Source of the DNA: Eukaryota sp. TZLM1-RC | Taxonomy: Eukaryota; Metamonada: BaSk clade | Reading direction: 5' to 3' | Length of the DNA: 64,000 nucleotides | NCBI GenBank assembly: GCA_040285825.1 | Contig: JAUPSS010000003.1 | Coordinates: 3,100,001 to 3,164,000, forward strand | In this document: piece after piece, positions 1-11,028 of the stretch | Layout of the letters: each line of letters opens with the position of its first letter | Position numbering within the stretch: position 1 is the stretch's first letter | The notes under the pieces: generated by a model | What the model was told of the DNA's origin: nothing | Seen by the model: only the letters and a program-made list of their open reading frames with translations | The model's database searches: none | Position numbers and translations under genes: made by a program

Positions 1-653
1 AAGTTTTATAAAATACAATGGACTTAATACGTTTTGTTTTCTCCAAGGACTAGACTATATGTACGTTTAAACAACTATTTCTTTGTCATCTTGTTGAAAG
101 AAACTTTTAGTATTGGCTTAATATCTGTGATTCTTATATTGTATATTGTATGACCTTTTGAGTTTCCACGAATCAGCGTAAAGATTATGAAATATACCTT
201 TACTTCAAATGAACTGGTTTGGCTTGAATAGTACATATTTATTGAATAAATTTGTCAACTTTGATCATCACAAAAGAAATAACAACACCAAAAAATTTCA
301 TTGAAACTTCCCTAAACATTTTTGGCATATTGAAACTAATGTATCAATTAACTAAACTATTAATGGTAATCTATTGATTATGGTAATTTCGATACAGGAT
401 TTTTATCGTTTGGTATTGTTTTATTCAAACTCTAATGCAGAATCACACTTCCAATATTTCAAAGTCTTACCTCATCTTTATTCATCCTCCATAACCGCAA
501 ACTTCGTAGATTTTATTGAGGTTAACTTAAGGTTTTTCAGCACGAAGTACTCAAATGTGAATTTTCCTGGATCCAATTACATCTTGAGTCGAATTGAGTT
601 CGTGCTTGGGTTAGAGTCGTGTGAGAGTCAGATAGCAACTTGAATTTTCAATG
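1..653. other. Unassigned AT-rich stretch, no gene recognised
   Basis: I see no gene here. An 89-codon open frame at 374-643 matches nothing I recognise and may be decayed mobile-element DNA, because it runs straight into an RLE-B retroelement fragment. No RNA gene or repeat was recognised. Confidence 0.5.
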
Positions 654-895
654 CTGTTATAGACCAACTATATGCTATGTGCAAAAGTCATCACATTCAG
701 AAGTTTAATAAAAGAAGGAGCGGGAAAAGAATTGAACTTCAATTTCTGGCAAAATAGAATTGTTTTCAGTATTCTCAAAGCAATTCCAGAAATATTGACA
801 AAAGCACTGTTACAATTAGGCATAGAATATGAAAACCGCGCGCTTAAAAGAAGATTTGATGAGCTTGGACGAGTGTATTGAGGAAATTGAGTTCT
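654..895 (+). pseudogene. RLE-B non-LTR retroelement, 3' end with internal deletion
   Basis: This matches the intact-looking RLE-B copy at 49594-50904. It starts at the same 'RDQLYAMCK' coding segment, then skips about 340 bases and resumes at 'RSLIKEGAGKELN', joined at CACATT/CAGAAG. The end encodes the conserved NRIVFSILKAI, KALLQLG and YENRALK stretches and stops at the TAG near 895. The endonuclease core is lost, so this is a dead, internally deleted copy. Confidence 0.75.
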
Positions 896-919
896 AGTTT
901 TTTTATTGTTTTGTTAGAG

Positions 920-1515
920 TTGGAATATTATAGCAGTATGATAATAGGAATTTCGTGTATCAAAGAGCCCCTGCTGAAGGAAACACTTTCTCTGAATAAT
1001 TATGGTTCTGATGATAGAGGTGATGTATACTGTGATTGGATTGATAATTCTGAAGCTATTGTTGACTTTGTCTCATGGAATGTTGCAAATGATACTTTGG
1101 TTCACAGAAGTAAACTTAATCCTGTGACTGCTCTTGATTTTAAAGCAAATGAGAAACATAGAAAATATGATAAAGATATTGAAGAAGCTAATGTCGATAG
1201 AAATACACAGCTGGTTTTTATTGCTTTCCCATTTTCGATAAATAAAAGATTATCAGATGAAGCAGAAACTTTTTTGAATGACTTCCAAAAAATGGTGCAA
1301 GAAAAAACAATGAAAAGATTTGATATTTTTTTGGCGTTCACGGATTCAATTTGCCATTATTAATAGATTATCTCGGTTTTTCAGTCGAATAAGAGAAGCT
1401 TTAGCTAGACAGCAAGCAGATCAAGATTTTGTAGAGGAAATCTTGGTTCAATGATAGTCGTCCCATTAGTTATGAGTTAATTTAATTAAGTGTGCAAATT
1501 CAATAAATAGATCTT
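920..1515 (+). pseudogene. RLE-A non-LTR retroelement, 5'-truncated 3' end
   Basis: Encodes the C-terminus of the RLE-A protein: the 'KEPLLKETLSLNN' segment, the endonuclease-like stretch 'RGDVYCDWIDNSEAIVDFV', then 'ALDFKA..KHRKYDKDI', and the end motif 'REALARQQADQDFVEEILVQ'. A frameshift lies near 1330 in a T run. The 3' UTR ends with the family tail AATTTAATTAAGTGTGC..AATTCAATAAA. It follows an RLE-B fragment directly. Restriction-like endonuclease is inferred from the D..D..K-KY spacing, as in other RLE-type elements. Confidence 0.75.
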
Positions 1516-1639
1516 TCTAAAAAACAATTCAAAAATACAAAGAATCATTGTATTTGTGTACTTCAAGTATGCAAAAAACAACTGATTCGACATCAATAAT
1601 CGGCGTATTGTACTTAGTATATTTACTTAGTTATTCATC

Positions 1640-2936
1640 ATCTACTATTGTAGAATGAGTTGATGTTATAGAAATTAACCAAAGTTATATCCATCTGATG
1701 CAATTCGTCAGTCAGGTTCTTTTTAGGCAAACATGATGAAATCTCCAAACAATTATTTGAAAAATTGCATATTCTTTCTGACAAAATTGACCAAATGATG
1801 AAATTGGAAGTGCAGAAATCTATTACATTTATCATAATGAAACTCTGTTATAATTCAAATTTCAATCATATATTTCGATCTATGAATCCTCCTACTCTAG
1901 ACCTGTGGCCCAAAAGTTTATTGAAGTGCGTGCTAAAATATTGTTTCAACTGATAGGTTGTAAAATGTAACAAATTCCAGATCATGCATATCTAAGTCCA
2001 CAATGTGTTGGTTAGGCTGAACTAAAGCCTCTATTCTTACTTCATGTGCTTTTATTGGTGGATGCACAAATGCAATAATTGAGTTTTCTGAAAGGTTTGC
2101 GGATTGGGAAGATTTATTAATGACAACCGAAAGTTCATCTATTTTTTCTTTAAAGGAAGAATCTTTAAAAATTGATACTGAAACATGCAATCGATGCTTT
2201 CCCCAATTCATTCAATGGTAATATTCTGGACACAAATTATTTGAATTTAAAATACACGCTTTGAACATTACAAAAACGAATAACTGAAATGTTCAATGAT
2301 GATCTTTTCAAAAATTTATGCAGCTCAGCTGTTTTAGATCAAGATCTTGATTTCATTATTATTAGAAAAAGGTCTGTGCGAGGATAAGTCATCAGACTCA
2401 TCACTATTTGTCACCATTGTACCACGAAGGTTTGGGATATGTGTCTATTATGCAGCTTTTGTAACAAAAATGAGATTATATGTGAATATTCCCATTAATC
2501 AATTATTATTAAAAGAAAAATGTATTTGTATCAATTCATCACAGCTCACTTCGCGCCATGCTTTAAATTGTTCCAAATTCAAAATTTATCTTCCCTCATT
2601 ACATGATGGTGTCAGTTTTTAATATGGTTAAAAATGAAGGAATCTAAAGTATTAAAGAGCCTTGGCTCAGAGAAACACTTGTTTATCTAATAATGAAACA
2701 TTTGGGCAATTTGATATCTAACCCTATTTGTTGGGACAAAGTAACGAAATGCTGTAATCCTTGCTGTAAAAGGGACAAAGGACCAATAAGTGACAAATCT
2801 TCTGCATAAGCACATAAATGAATGTCAGGAAAATCCATCTTGAATTTTGCTGAAACTGATATAAATGAATAGAATTAAAGAAGCAATGGTGAGAAAACTA
2901 TCCAAACTGTCAGTTGCATACCGGTAGTGAATGTAA
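1640..2936 (+). pseudogene. RLE-A non-LTR retroelement, longer decayed copy
   Basis: Read in order: a reverse-transcriptase thumb-like stretch (1760-1930), a region matching the 5' part of the copy at 39541-41819 (2030-2220), the finger region 'SLFVTIVPRRFG' to 'KCICINSSQLTSRHALNCSKF' (2340-2600), then 'KEPWLRETL' (2650-2690) and an end resembling 'RIKEAMVRKL' (2870-2925). Stops and frameshifts interrupt it throughout. Its 3' UTR is unusual because the tRNA-Glu half sits where other copies have their UTR. Confidence 0.65.
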
Positions 2937-2980
2937 TCGCATATGGTGTAGTGGCTAGCATTAGTGTCTTTCACATACTA
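2937..2980 (+). repeat. 5' half of tRNA-Glu fused to RLE-A 3' tail
   Basis: Bases 2932-2980 match 7919-7967, the tRNA-Glu gene with five bases of its leader, without a mismatch. The copy stops just after the anticodon stem and is joined directly to the RLE-A tail (ATTTAATTAAGTGTGC onward, to about 3010). The 3' half of the tRNA is absent downstream, so this is not a working tRNA gene. A template switch or capture event during retrotransposition would explain it. Confidence 0.8.
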
Positions 2981-3141
2981 ATTTAATTAAGTGTGCAAAT
3001 TCAATAAATACAAATGCATTAGAGTTGGAAATAAAATATTGTTTTAAAAAAATTTCGAGTTAAGCTTATCACTTCTTTCTAAAGCCTTCTAGCTTCTCTT
3101 ATACGATCAACATACCATTAAATTGGGTTTCCATTTACCTA

Positions 3142-6100
3142 ATGGATCCTGAAAGCCCGTATGACCAGGCTTCATGGTTTCGACGACTTACCTTTGGTTA
3201 TATTAACAGTACTATATCACAGGGACGCCGTAACTTGTTAAAACCTGCAGATCTTCCCCCGAAGCCTCCACTGCGTAATGATGTCTCAGCTGTGGAAGGA
3301 CGCTTTTATAGCGCATGGCAATTCCATGATAGTGGTGATCCCCTCTCTTTAACTCCAGCTAAATCGTTATCCAGAACACTTCGACGAACGTTCAAAAACC
3401 AATTCATCAGTGCTGGAATGCCTCACTTCATCCGTGAAGCCATCTCAGTTGCCCTCACACTCATCATTAACCTCTTCATTCGTTCATTTGAAGAAGACTC
3501 TTCTCTAAGGACCCAGACCACCTTGGCAATCATTCTCATCTCATCAATTCTTCTCAACGGCTTTCTTAACACTTCCTTTGTCCTCAACTCTCACCGTTTG
3601 TCTCTTGATGTGCGCTCCTCTCTCACAAATTCTGTCTACAACAAGATCCTTCAGCTTTCCAATGCCGGACTCTCACTACTGGGTGCAGGGAGAATCACCA
3701 ATGTCGTCAGCCAAGATGTAGAAAGTCTGTACTTTGCTGTTCAAAGTATTTTCTTTTTAATTACTGGTCCTTTTAGGCTATTACTTTCAATTGGTTTATT
3801 ATTATTTTTTGCCGGAACTTCTCTTTTATTTGGATTAATTATTCCATTATTTTCATTTCCATTATTAATGATTACCGCTAAAAAAATGATGAAATTCCGT
3901 CGTCAAGCTTTAATGTCTGCTGATAAACGTGTTAAGCTTACCACCGAGATCATCAATGGAATCAAGTCTGTCAAGATGGGTGCATATGAAGATAGCATGA
4001 GGACCAGAGTGGAAGAGAAGAGAGACGAGGAATTGAAAGCCATGAAGGGATTGGCAATACTAAGGGGAGTTTTGTTTTCTATTCTATTCACCCAACCTGT
4101 TTTGATGACTATAATTATCTTGTTTGTGCAAGTCAATAGTGGCCAGGATTTGGTTGCTTCGACTACCTTCACCACTATTAATCTTTTAATGCAGCTTTCA
4201 ATGCCATTGGTATCACTCAGTACGGCTGTGGCGAGATTGTCTGAAGCAAAGGTGTCTATAAAAAGATTGGAGGCTATCTTGACCTCGGAAGAAGTCAATG
4301 AAATTCAAGCAAAGGTTCAAAATGTTGATGATGATGACGTGTTGGTTGATGTTGATAATGGGACCTTTAGTTATGAATTGCTTCGCAAACCTTCAGACAC
4401 CTTACTAAAAACATTAAAAGATAAAAACAATGAGCAAGACACAGCTTTCTCCCCAGATTCACCTTTCACTCTTTCAAATATTAATTTTACATTAAAAAAA
4501 GGAGAATTCTACTTAATCAATGGAAAAGTTGCTTCAGGAAAAACCTCTTTTCTCTCTTCTTTACTAGGAGAATTACGTTGCAAACAAGGAACTCTTCACC
4601 ATAACTCCAATTTAATCTTAAATTATGCAACCCAAAACCCTTGGCTCTTGAACACTACAATTAAAGGTAACATTATAATGCACGAGGATGATGATGACGT
4701 TCTCTATTCCCGTGTGATTGATTGTTGCTCTTTGTTACCTGATTTAGAACAACTCGGCAGTGGTGATTTGACCTTTGTTGGTGAGCAAGGTGTTTCACTG
4801 AGTGGTGGACAAAAAGCCCGAGTTGCTCTAGCAAGAACCATCTACCAGTCCATTGCAAAGTCCAGAAGGGGAATTTCAGTTGCCACCCTCTTAGATGACC
4901 CTATTGCTGCAGTTGATGTCAAATCCGCTCGACATATTCTTCAGAACTGTCTGTTGCTGATGAAGGAAAGTGGTATTTCTGTTGTTTTGGCAACTCATCA
5001 TGTTTCGTTAGTTCAGCAGGTAGCTGGTATTTTTAATTTCAATGTTGTTTTATTGGATGATGGTAAAATAGTAGCCAATGGGAGCTTTTCGGAAATGGAA
5101 TCTCATCCATATTTTAGACAATTAATTGAACAAAGCTCAGAAATCGAAGCAGAAGGTCAAAATGTTGTAGATGATGACGTGACTGTTGATGTGACTGATA
5201 AACCTGCCACGTCAGCACCTTCCAAATCCAGCGAAGTCATCACTGGAGAAGATGAAGAAAAACAATCTATTGGTAAAGTCAAATGGTCTGTCTTTGGTAA
5301 ATATTTCAATGCCTTGGGAGGCCTTCCTCGTGTTGTCATCATTGCTGTCCTCTTCATTGCTATGCAAGCCTTCTCGGCTTTATCAGATCTGTCTTTAAGT
5401 TCCTTTTTGGACGGTGATATTCAAACTTTGGCGGGTTTTATGCGGTCTGTGGGGCTTTATAGGCTGCTAAACGCATTTTTCTCTATTATATCCTTAGTTT
5501 CTTTATCATTAATCATGTTAAAGGCTAGTAGAAATCTTCATTCGTATTTACTTCGAGGGATTTTTGCTGCACCCATTTCATTTTTTGAGCGTACTCCTTT
5601 AGGAAGAATTCAAAATAGATTTAGTAGAGATCTTGGTTCAGCTGATACTAACTTGGCCATGGCCTTTAACTTTGGCATGACTACATATCTTTCAGTCATT
5701 GCTTCTACGGTGGTTATTGTGTTGTCAATTCCTAATTTTGTGTTTGTATTGCCTATTGCGTTTTTCTTTTTCTTTATTGTTCAACAATATTATAGAGCGA
5801 CATCACGTCAACTCGCAAGACTTCAAGCGACTCTTAAAAGCCCTGTCTTTTCCACTATTTCTGAGACGTTGAGTGGTATGTCGGTAATTAGATCGGGTAA
5901 AATGAACGATTCTTTTATTACTAAATTTAAAACAAACCTCAACAAGGCCATTGCTAGTTCATTTCATTTGATCTCTGCTAATTGCTGGTTATCGCTTAGA
6001 TTGTCTTTTCTTTCTAGTTTCTGTTTGATTTCAATTTGTGCATTTTTAATTTATTTCGAATTAAGTCCTGCCACTGCTGGTCTTACCATCACCCATACCC

Positions 6101-7023
6101 TGAATCTTTTGTTTTTGCTACAGTTTGTGGTACAAGCTACAACAGAACTGGAAAACTCAATGAGTTCAGTAGAGAGGGTGCTTGAATATGCTGAATTACC
6201 ATCAGAAGAATACTTTCCACCCGGAAGTCGCGGGAAGTCTTTGGACAGTTGGCCCAACAAAGGGGACATTGTTTTCGAAAATGTGTCTGTGCAATATGGA
6301 AATGGTGGACCCCAAGCACTCAAAGACTTTAATTTACAAGTAAAGGCTGGTGAAAAGGTCGGAATTATTGGAAAATCTGGTGCGGGCAAAAGTACCCTTT
6401 TCGCCAGTTTGTTTTTAACTGTCCGACCATCACCAATGTCGAAGATTTATGTTGATGACGTTGACATTACTACAGTACCCTTATCCTTGTTGAGGACTCA
6501 AATAGCGGCCATTCCTCAAGATCCAATGTTGATCAGTGGAACCATAAGGGATAATGTTGATTTAAAAGGCGAGCTTTCTGATGACGTAATTATTGAACTG
6601 TTGACACGTGTTCAATTGACTGAATTTGCGTCAGATTCTGGTATACACAAATCCGTGGAAGAAAATGGAGGAAACCTTAGCTCTGGTCAACGACAGCTGA
6701 TCGTTTGTGCAAGAGCCTTGGGTAGGAATTGCAAGGTGTTTGTTCTTGATGAAGCCAGTAGTTCAGTGGATTTCACTGCAGATAACCATTTACAACAAGT
6801 TCTAAGGGAATCATGTGGTGGTGCTACTGTCATCACCATTGCCCATAGATTGGATACCATTATTTCTTATGACAGAATTGTTGTATTAAAGGATGGTGAA
6901 ATTGTGGAAGTAGGGAATCCGAGACGATTGTTGGAAGAGGAATCTGTTTTTTCCGAGTTTGTGGCTGAGATGGGCTCTGAGCAAAGCGCCAGGCTTTATA
7001 GATTGGCCAGTGAATTTGATTAG
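3142..7023 (+). CDS. ABCC/MRP-type full ABC transporter
   Basis: A 1293-residue full transporter in the order membrane domain, nucleotide domain, membrane domain, nucleotide domain. NBD1 has Walker A (GKVASGKTS, about residue 461), signature LSGGQ (about 553) and Walker B 'LLDDP'. NBD2 has Walker A (GKSGAGKST, about 1077), signature LSSGQ (about 1180), Walker B 'VLDEA' and H-loop 'IAHRLD'. The missing catalytic Glu in NBD1 (Asp instead) and its presence in NBD2 is typical of the ABCC/MRP branch, which exports organic anions and conjugates. There is no extra N-terminal TMD0. Acidic 'DDDDV' or 'DDDV' runs recur near residues 400, 518 and 677. The start is the first ATG after an in-frame break. 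The gene has no intron. The substrate cannot be told. Confidence 0.93.
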   Translation: MDPESPYDQASWFRRLTFGYINSTISQGRRNLLKPADLPPKPPLRNDVSAVEGRFYSAWQFHDSGDPLSLTPAKSLSRTLRRTFKNQFISAGMPHFIREAISVALTLIINLFIRSFEEDSSLRTQTTLAIILISSILLNGFLNTSFVLNSHRLSLDVRSSLTNSVYNKILQLSNAGLSLLGAGRITNVVSQDVESLYFAVQSIFFLITGPFRLLLSIGLLLFFAGTSLLFGLIIPLFSFPLLMITAKKMMKFRRQALMSADKRVKLTTEIINGIKSVKMGAYEDSMRTRVEEKRDEELKAMKGLAILRGVLFSILFTQPVLMTIIILFVQVNSGQDLVASTTFTTINLLMQLSMPLVSLSTAVARLSEAKVSIKRLEAILTSEEVNEIQAKVQNVDDDDVLVDVDNGTFSYELLRKPSDTLLKTLKDKNNEQDTAFSPDSPFTLSNINFTLKKGEFYLINGKVASGKTSFLSSLLGELRCKQGTLHHNSNLILNYATQNPWLLNTTIKGNIIMHEDDDDVLYSRVIDCCSLLPDLEQLGSGDLTFVGEQGVSLSGGQKARVALARTIYQSIAKSRRGISVATLLDDPIAAVDVKSARHILQNCLLLMKESGISVVLATHHVSLVQQVAGIFNFNVVLLDDGKIVANGSFSEMESHPYFRQLIEQSSEIEAEGQNVVDDDVTVDVTDKPATSAPSKSSEVITGEDEEKQSIGKVKWSVFGKYFNALGGLPRVVIIAVLFIAMQAFSALSDLSLSSFLDGDIQTLAGFMRSVGLYRLLNAFFSIISLVSLSLIMLKASRNLHSYLLRGIFAAPISFFERTPLGRIQNRFSRDLGSADTNLAMAFNFGMTTYLSVIASTVVIVLSIPNFVFVLPIAFFFFFIVQQYYRATSRQLARLQATLKSPVFSTISETLSGMSVIRSGKMNDSFITKFKTNLNKAIASSFHLISANCWLSLRLSFLSSFCLISICAFLIYFELSPATAGLTITHTLNLLFLLQFVVQATTELENSMSSVERVLEYAELPSEEYFPPGSRGKSLDSWPNKGDIVFENVSVQYGNGGPQALKDFNLQVKAGEKVGIIGKSGAGKSTLFASLFLTVRPSPMSKIYVDDVDITTVPLSLLRTQIAAIPQDPMLISGTIRDNVDLKGELSDDVIIELLTRVQLTEFASDSGIHKSVEENGGNLSSGQRQLIVCARALGRNCKVFVLDEASSSVDFTADNHLQQVLRESCGGATVITIAHRLDTIISYDRIVVLKDGEIVEVGNPRRLLEEESVFSEFVAEMGSEQSARLYRLASEFD

Positions 7024-7923
7024 TCTGAATTTGGTATGTGTTTATTAGTTAGTTTTATAAATATTATTTTTTTTATTCAATCTATTAATGGCCATGACAA
7101 CCAGTAGTTTTGTCATGGGGTTGTGACATTTTTCAGTTTGTGTCTCTAAAATCTTGACATCCCTAAAAATCTCAATAAAGAATTTGCTTTTTCGAACTAG
7201 GTGTGTTAAGTTTGTTTGAGAACACGATCAAAAACGCAACTGTTCATACTAAGGTTTTAAAGATGTTATAAGTGCCAACACCAAAATCGTTGCAAAATCA
7301 ATTTCTTTCAGGTAAACAAGTATTATAGGCTTGAAGGCACAACCTTTTTAGGGATTAATTAAGAAAGTTTTGAATAAAGACCTGGTAATAAGATTATATT
7401 TTGTATACTATGTTGTAATGCCCAGGTATGATTATATCTAATCCATTTTTATTTTTTATTTAATTTTTAATTTTTAATTGTATTTTACTTTTATTTTCTT
7501 TTGTTTTTACTTTTATTTTTAATTCTTAATAATCCTTCATAATCAAATGTTGAATTCATCATTTTCTCCTTAACCTGGCACTTCAACTAACCAAAAACAC
7601 TACAGAGATAGCTGAACCATTTTCTTGACTACTTCTAACATTAAGTCTATCATGTTGACCTTTGGCTCTTAAATTGTAATATTGTAAACTTTGTCAAAAG
7701 ATCCCACAATTCCCAATTATGATATATTGCACACGTAAAACCAGCTTTTACAAGATTAAAAAGAAGTTTCAAAAAAGAAAATTCCATATTGTTTTGCCGT
7801 CGTTGTTTTACTACTCTCATAGATTTCGCTTTACGCTTGATCTGTTCTTCACTTCCCTCTTTCTATTTTTATACAACTTGATGCAACTACAGACCTTTTT
7901 TCGTAAACCAATGGTAAGTGTAA
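7024..7923. other. Intergenic, AT-rich with low-complexity run
   Basis: No gene seen. 7440-7530 is a T-rich simple stretch of TTTTATTTTTAA-like units. The open frame crossing 7719-8012 runs through the tRNA-Glu gene and is not credible as a protein. Confidence 0.6.
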
Positions 7924-7995
7924 TCGCATATGGTGTAGTGGCTAGCATTAGTGTCTTTCACATACTAGACCCGGGTTCGATTCCCGGTATGCGAA
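7924..7995 (+). tRNA. tRNA-Glu (UUC)
   Basis: A 72-nt cloverleaf. The acceptor arm TCGCATA pairs perfectly with TATGCGA, followed by discriminator A. The D-arm begins GGTGTAGTGG. The anticodon loop CTTTCAC gives anticodon TTC. The T-arm is CCGGG-TTCGATT-CCCGG. A T run follows at once (AAATTTTTT), as expected for a Pol III terminator. No intron. Its first 44 bases are copied at 2937-2980. Confidence 0.96.
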
Positions 7996-8284
7996 ATTTT
8001 TTCATTTTCTAATTTCTCTAACATGGAGAATTCCTCACAAAGTTGTGGTAGCCAAAGCTGCCATGAAATATTTCGATGCATTTGATGTATTCACAATTCT
8101 GAATCTGTGGTGAAAATGATGTTGAAAAATCTTATAACAATCACTGATTAAATTTGGTGAAATAAAATGTAAGTCCTTTTATTTATTTACATACCATCAA
8201 TCATTGGTGCCTTTTTTCATAAATGTAAGTCGTAACAAATTTTATTCCATGAATAGCAGATCTCAATATAATGTCCTTGATAAT

Positions 8285-8405
8285 TGTAGGTATCTCACTA
8301 GTGAGTACCTAAGTATATAGAATAACATTAAATAAAATTATCTTTATCTTAACCCGCCTTAACTAACCCATACATACACAGCTAGCATAATGCCTAACGG
8401 CAACA
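8285..8405 (+). repeat. 5' LTR of the gypsy-type element
   Basis: A 121-bp terminal repeat. Near its start is the palindrome CTCACTAGTGAG inside an almost symmetrical GGTATC..GTACC block. Its last 16 bases contain an ATG that opens the first gag frame, so gag translation seems to start inside the LTR. Confidence 0.95.
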
Positions 8406-8866
8406 ATAATTATTGTGCGTCACAGGCACACCAAACAGCAAACAGCAACAGCGCTGTAAACGACAAAAAGATGTCTGGGGTATGTCAGACATCTTTCAGA
8501 GGAGACCCTTCTAACCCTCCTCTTCACATTATTTCGAGTACAATGAGTGCTCCAACAAAGGAACCGAGTACCCCTCCTTCCTCAACGAGTTCGGATGTAG
8601 TTCATCCCACTCCTGGTCAAACGAGTTCGAGTGTTTCACACTCCACTCATGGAACGTTGAGTTCGGGTGCAACCCACCCCACTCCAAACATAGACGAGAG
8701 TTCGAGTGTTTCACACTCCACTCATGGAACGACGAGTTCGGGTGCAACCCACCTCACTCCACATTTATTTAGTTCGGGTCAACACCCCACTATTATTCAT
8801 ACGAGCGGAGATCCTCGACTCCACCTCCAAATCCGAGTTCGGGTCAAAACCCCACTCCTAACCTAA
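8390..8866 (+). pseudogene. Gag-like N-terminal region, Ser/Thr/Pro-rich
   Basis: Opens at the ATG within the 5' LTR. It encodes a low-complexity Ser/Thr/His/Pro-rich protein with two near-identical units of about 72 bases (8628-8690 and 8699-8760), each giving 'SSSVSHSTHGT' and 'SSGATH'. The frame continues into the next block (8867-10014) only through a 1-base shift near 8800-8815, where the upstream frame of that block also reads SSG..PTPN. Probably the disordered head of a Gag-type protein. Confidence 0.6.
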
Positions 8867-10014
8867 CTCTTCCGGAGGTAACCCCTCCCAACAACAACGC
8901 CCATTCAACGGCTACCACAGCCTTGACTACGGCCAAAGTCTCGCAGGACAAACCTCCTGCCACTTTCTCAAAAGAAGAAAGTGAGAAACAGGAGCCAACA
9001 GACTTTGTGGAGCCTCTCCCTTCAGATACGTCCCTGTACCCAGACTTAGAATACTGTGTTTCGGTACAAACCTTAAACGAGACTTTAGAAGGATTCAGGG
9101 AAGTTCCCCTCACCTCACAAGTTCGTAAAAACTCTATAGAGCTTCTTGACAAAGAGAGCAAGGAGTTGTCGGGTAGACCTGCTGAACGCAGAATACGACT
9201 ATCCCCACTAGACTCCTCTTATAAATCTATCATGTCCAAGCTTCGAGCTGACAGATTCGATTTTATCGGAAAAAAGGCCACCCTCGACATATATAACTTT
9301 AGAATACGGTGGTTGGAGGTCATGGAGTATGGTCGAGGCTTCTCTAACAATTTGGATGGACCTGAAAACATACACCTCCTCCCAGACTGGTTTAGGCCAG
9401 GTCTGGACAAAATTTATGAAGTCAACAGCATATCTGGAGTGGATTATACGGTAGTAAGAGAGGTTTACGAATACTACCCTTCGTCATCAAACCCTGATCT
9501 CGTTGAGATGAGACCCGCATCTCAGCCGTTCAGGCTAATTTTCGTCGAACAAGGAGTCACTTTCAAACGAGATCATGCCAACATGAAAACGGCAGTCATC
9601 TCCACATATAGGTCTCCCCCCAATCACCACAATGTACAAATTGGGGACACTTGGGTGAATAACAAGGCTTTCGCCTTCACCCCAATACTAGGTATAGAGG
9701 ATACGCCTTTTCAAAGCATTAGACCTTTCAGGTTATCCATTCAACTCAACATTCAAGAGGAATCGAAACCTCTTCAAAAACTACAAATTGACCAGCTACC
9801 GCAGCCTGGTAATCAGAAGATTTCCATGGACGTCCTCACTATCCAACCATCGGACTCATCTGTCCCAATGGAAGAATCGACCTCACATCAAACAGGTCCA
9901 GGATTGAGCAAACAAGATCTCTCCTCATCTCGATCAGGAACATTAGCCGGAATCCATGATCCACGTCAAGTTCTTGACTTAAATCTACAATCTCACGTTG
10001 GATACCACTATTAA
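8867..10014 (+). pseudogene. Gag-like ORF, middle region
   Basis: About 380 codons, without a domain I recognise. It shares reading frame 1 with all later gag-pol blocks and ends at an in-frame TAA at 10012-10014. It may be the matrix-like part of Gag or a lineage-specific first ORF. The assignment rests only on position, between the 5' LTR and the capsid-like region. Confidence 0.5.
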
Positions 10015-11028
10015 ACAAAGGCTGTAGAACAGGATACGCTCCATGAGCCCCCCAGACTCGAGTTTCCAGAAAATCAAATGAAGATAGTACACTTTCTACT
10101 GGAATTCGCTCTCTGGGAAAGTACAGGCAGAGGAGAAACGACAAATGTCGAGAAAATAGAAATGCCTCAAACAAGTTCAGTTCAGCAGCAGAAACAAATT
10201 GCTGATATGGTCAACAGTCTATCTCAGTTACTAGCAATACAAGGAGGTGCTACAACTGAGATACAGCAACAAATAGATTCGTTAAAGTCTCAGCTTGACT
10301 CGCTTCGGACGCCCAAAATTTACAGAATAGACCCCAATTTCATTAACAAAATAGAGCCACCTATTCATGCTTACGACCTTTTTAGGTCCATTTTGGCGAC
10401 GACCAACCCCCTATGAATTTCGGGTTGCATAAGTGCAAGAATCATTTCCTTCTGGAAACAACAGCAGATCCTTAGCATGGAACCTACCGACGCAGAAATT
10501 CTACTGCTTCTTTGTAGGAGGAGCCAATTCAACTCGCTCCATGACGCCAAATTAGCTCTACACAAACCCCAATTCAATTGGCGGAAGGTCAATTCAATCG
10601 AAGACGCGGAAAGGGAGTTTGCTATATACATGGGAAATTTTGGAGACATCCTGAGAATGTCTACATACATCACTGATGTATCAGCTAGGATCGAAGATGT
10701 GGATCACTCGAGTGGAGTATTCACTCTTCCAATGTCAACAGTGGCTCATGCCTTTTTAACAGGCATCAACAACTTGGCTTTCACTGAGCCCCTGTTCGAA
10801 GAATTCTGTAAAGAGAGCTATTGGAAGGACAAGCTAGTGAGCTTCCCCAAATTAACAAGGAAGGTGCGAAATGATTTATTATCATGGATGAAGGTTGCAC
10901 AAAATAGGGACACGGTCCAGCTATTGAGGAAAGCTGCATCCAGACCCAAAATAGAAACAGGTGATTTTCGCACCTCAGCCGGAAAAAAGAGAACAAGCCA
11001 ACCAGATTCATTTACCCCCAACCTTTAA
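10015..11028 (+). pseudogene. Gag capsid-like region with in-frame stops
   Basis: One reading frame (10078-10416, then 10477-11028) interrupted by TGA at 10414-10416 and ended by TAA at 11026-11028. It has a Gln-rich coiled start, then a helical region resembling retrotransposon capsid and, past the TAA in the same frame, the zinc-knuckle start 'CTFCQKPGD'. The three blocks look like one Gag split by nonsense changes. Readthrough cannot be excluded, but is not needed to explain it. Confidence 0.6.

Noticed and set aside
7719-8012. Protein-coding ORF over the tRNA-Glu
   Set aside because: It runs through a perfect tRNA gene and has no protein features.
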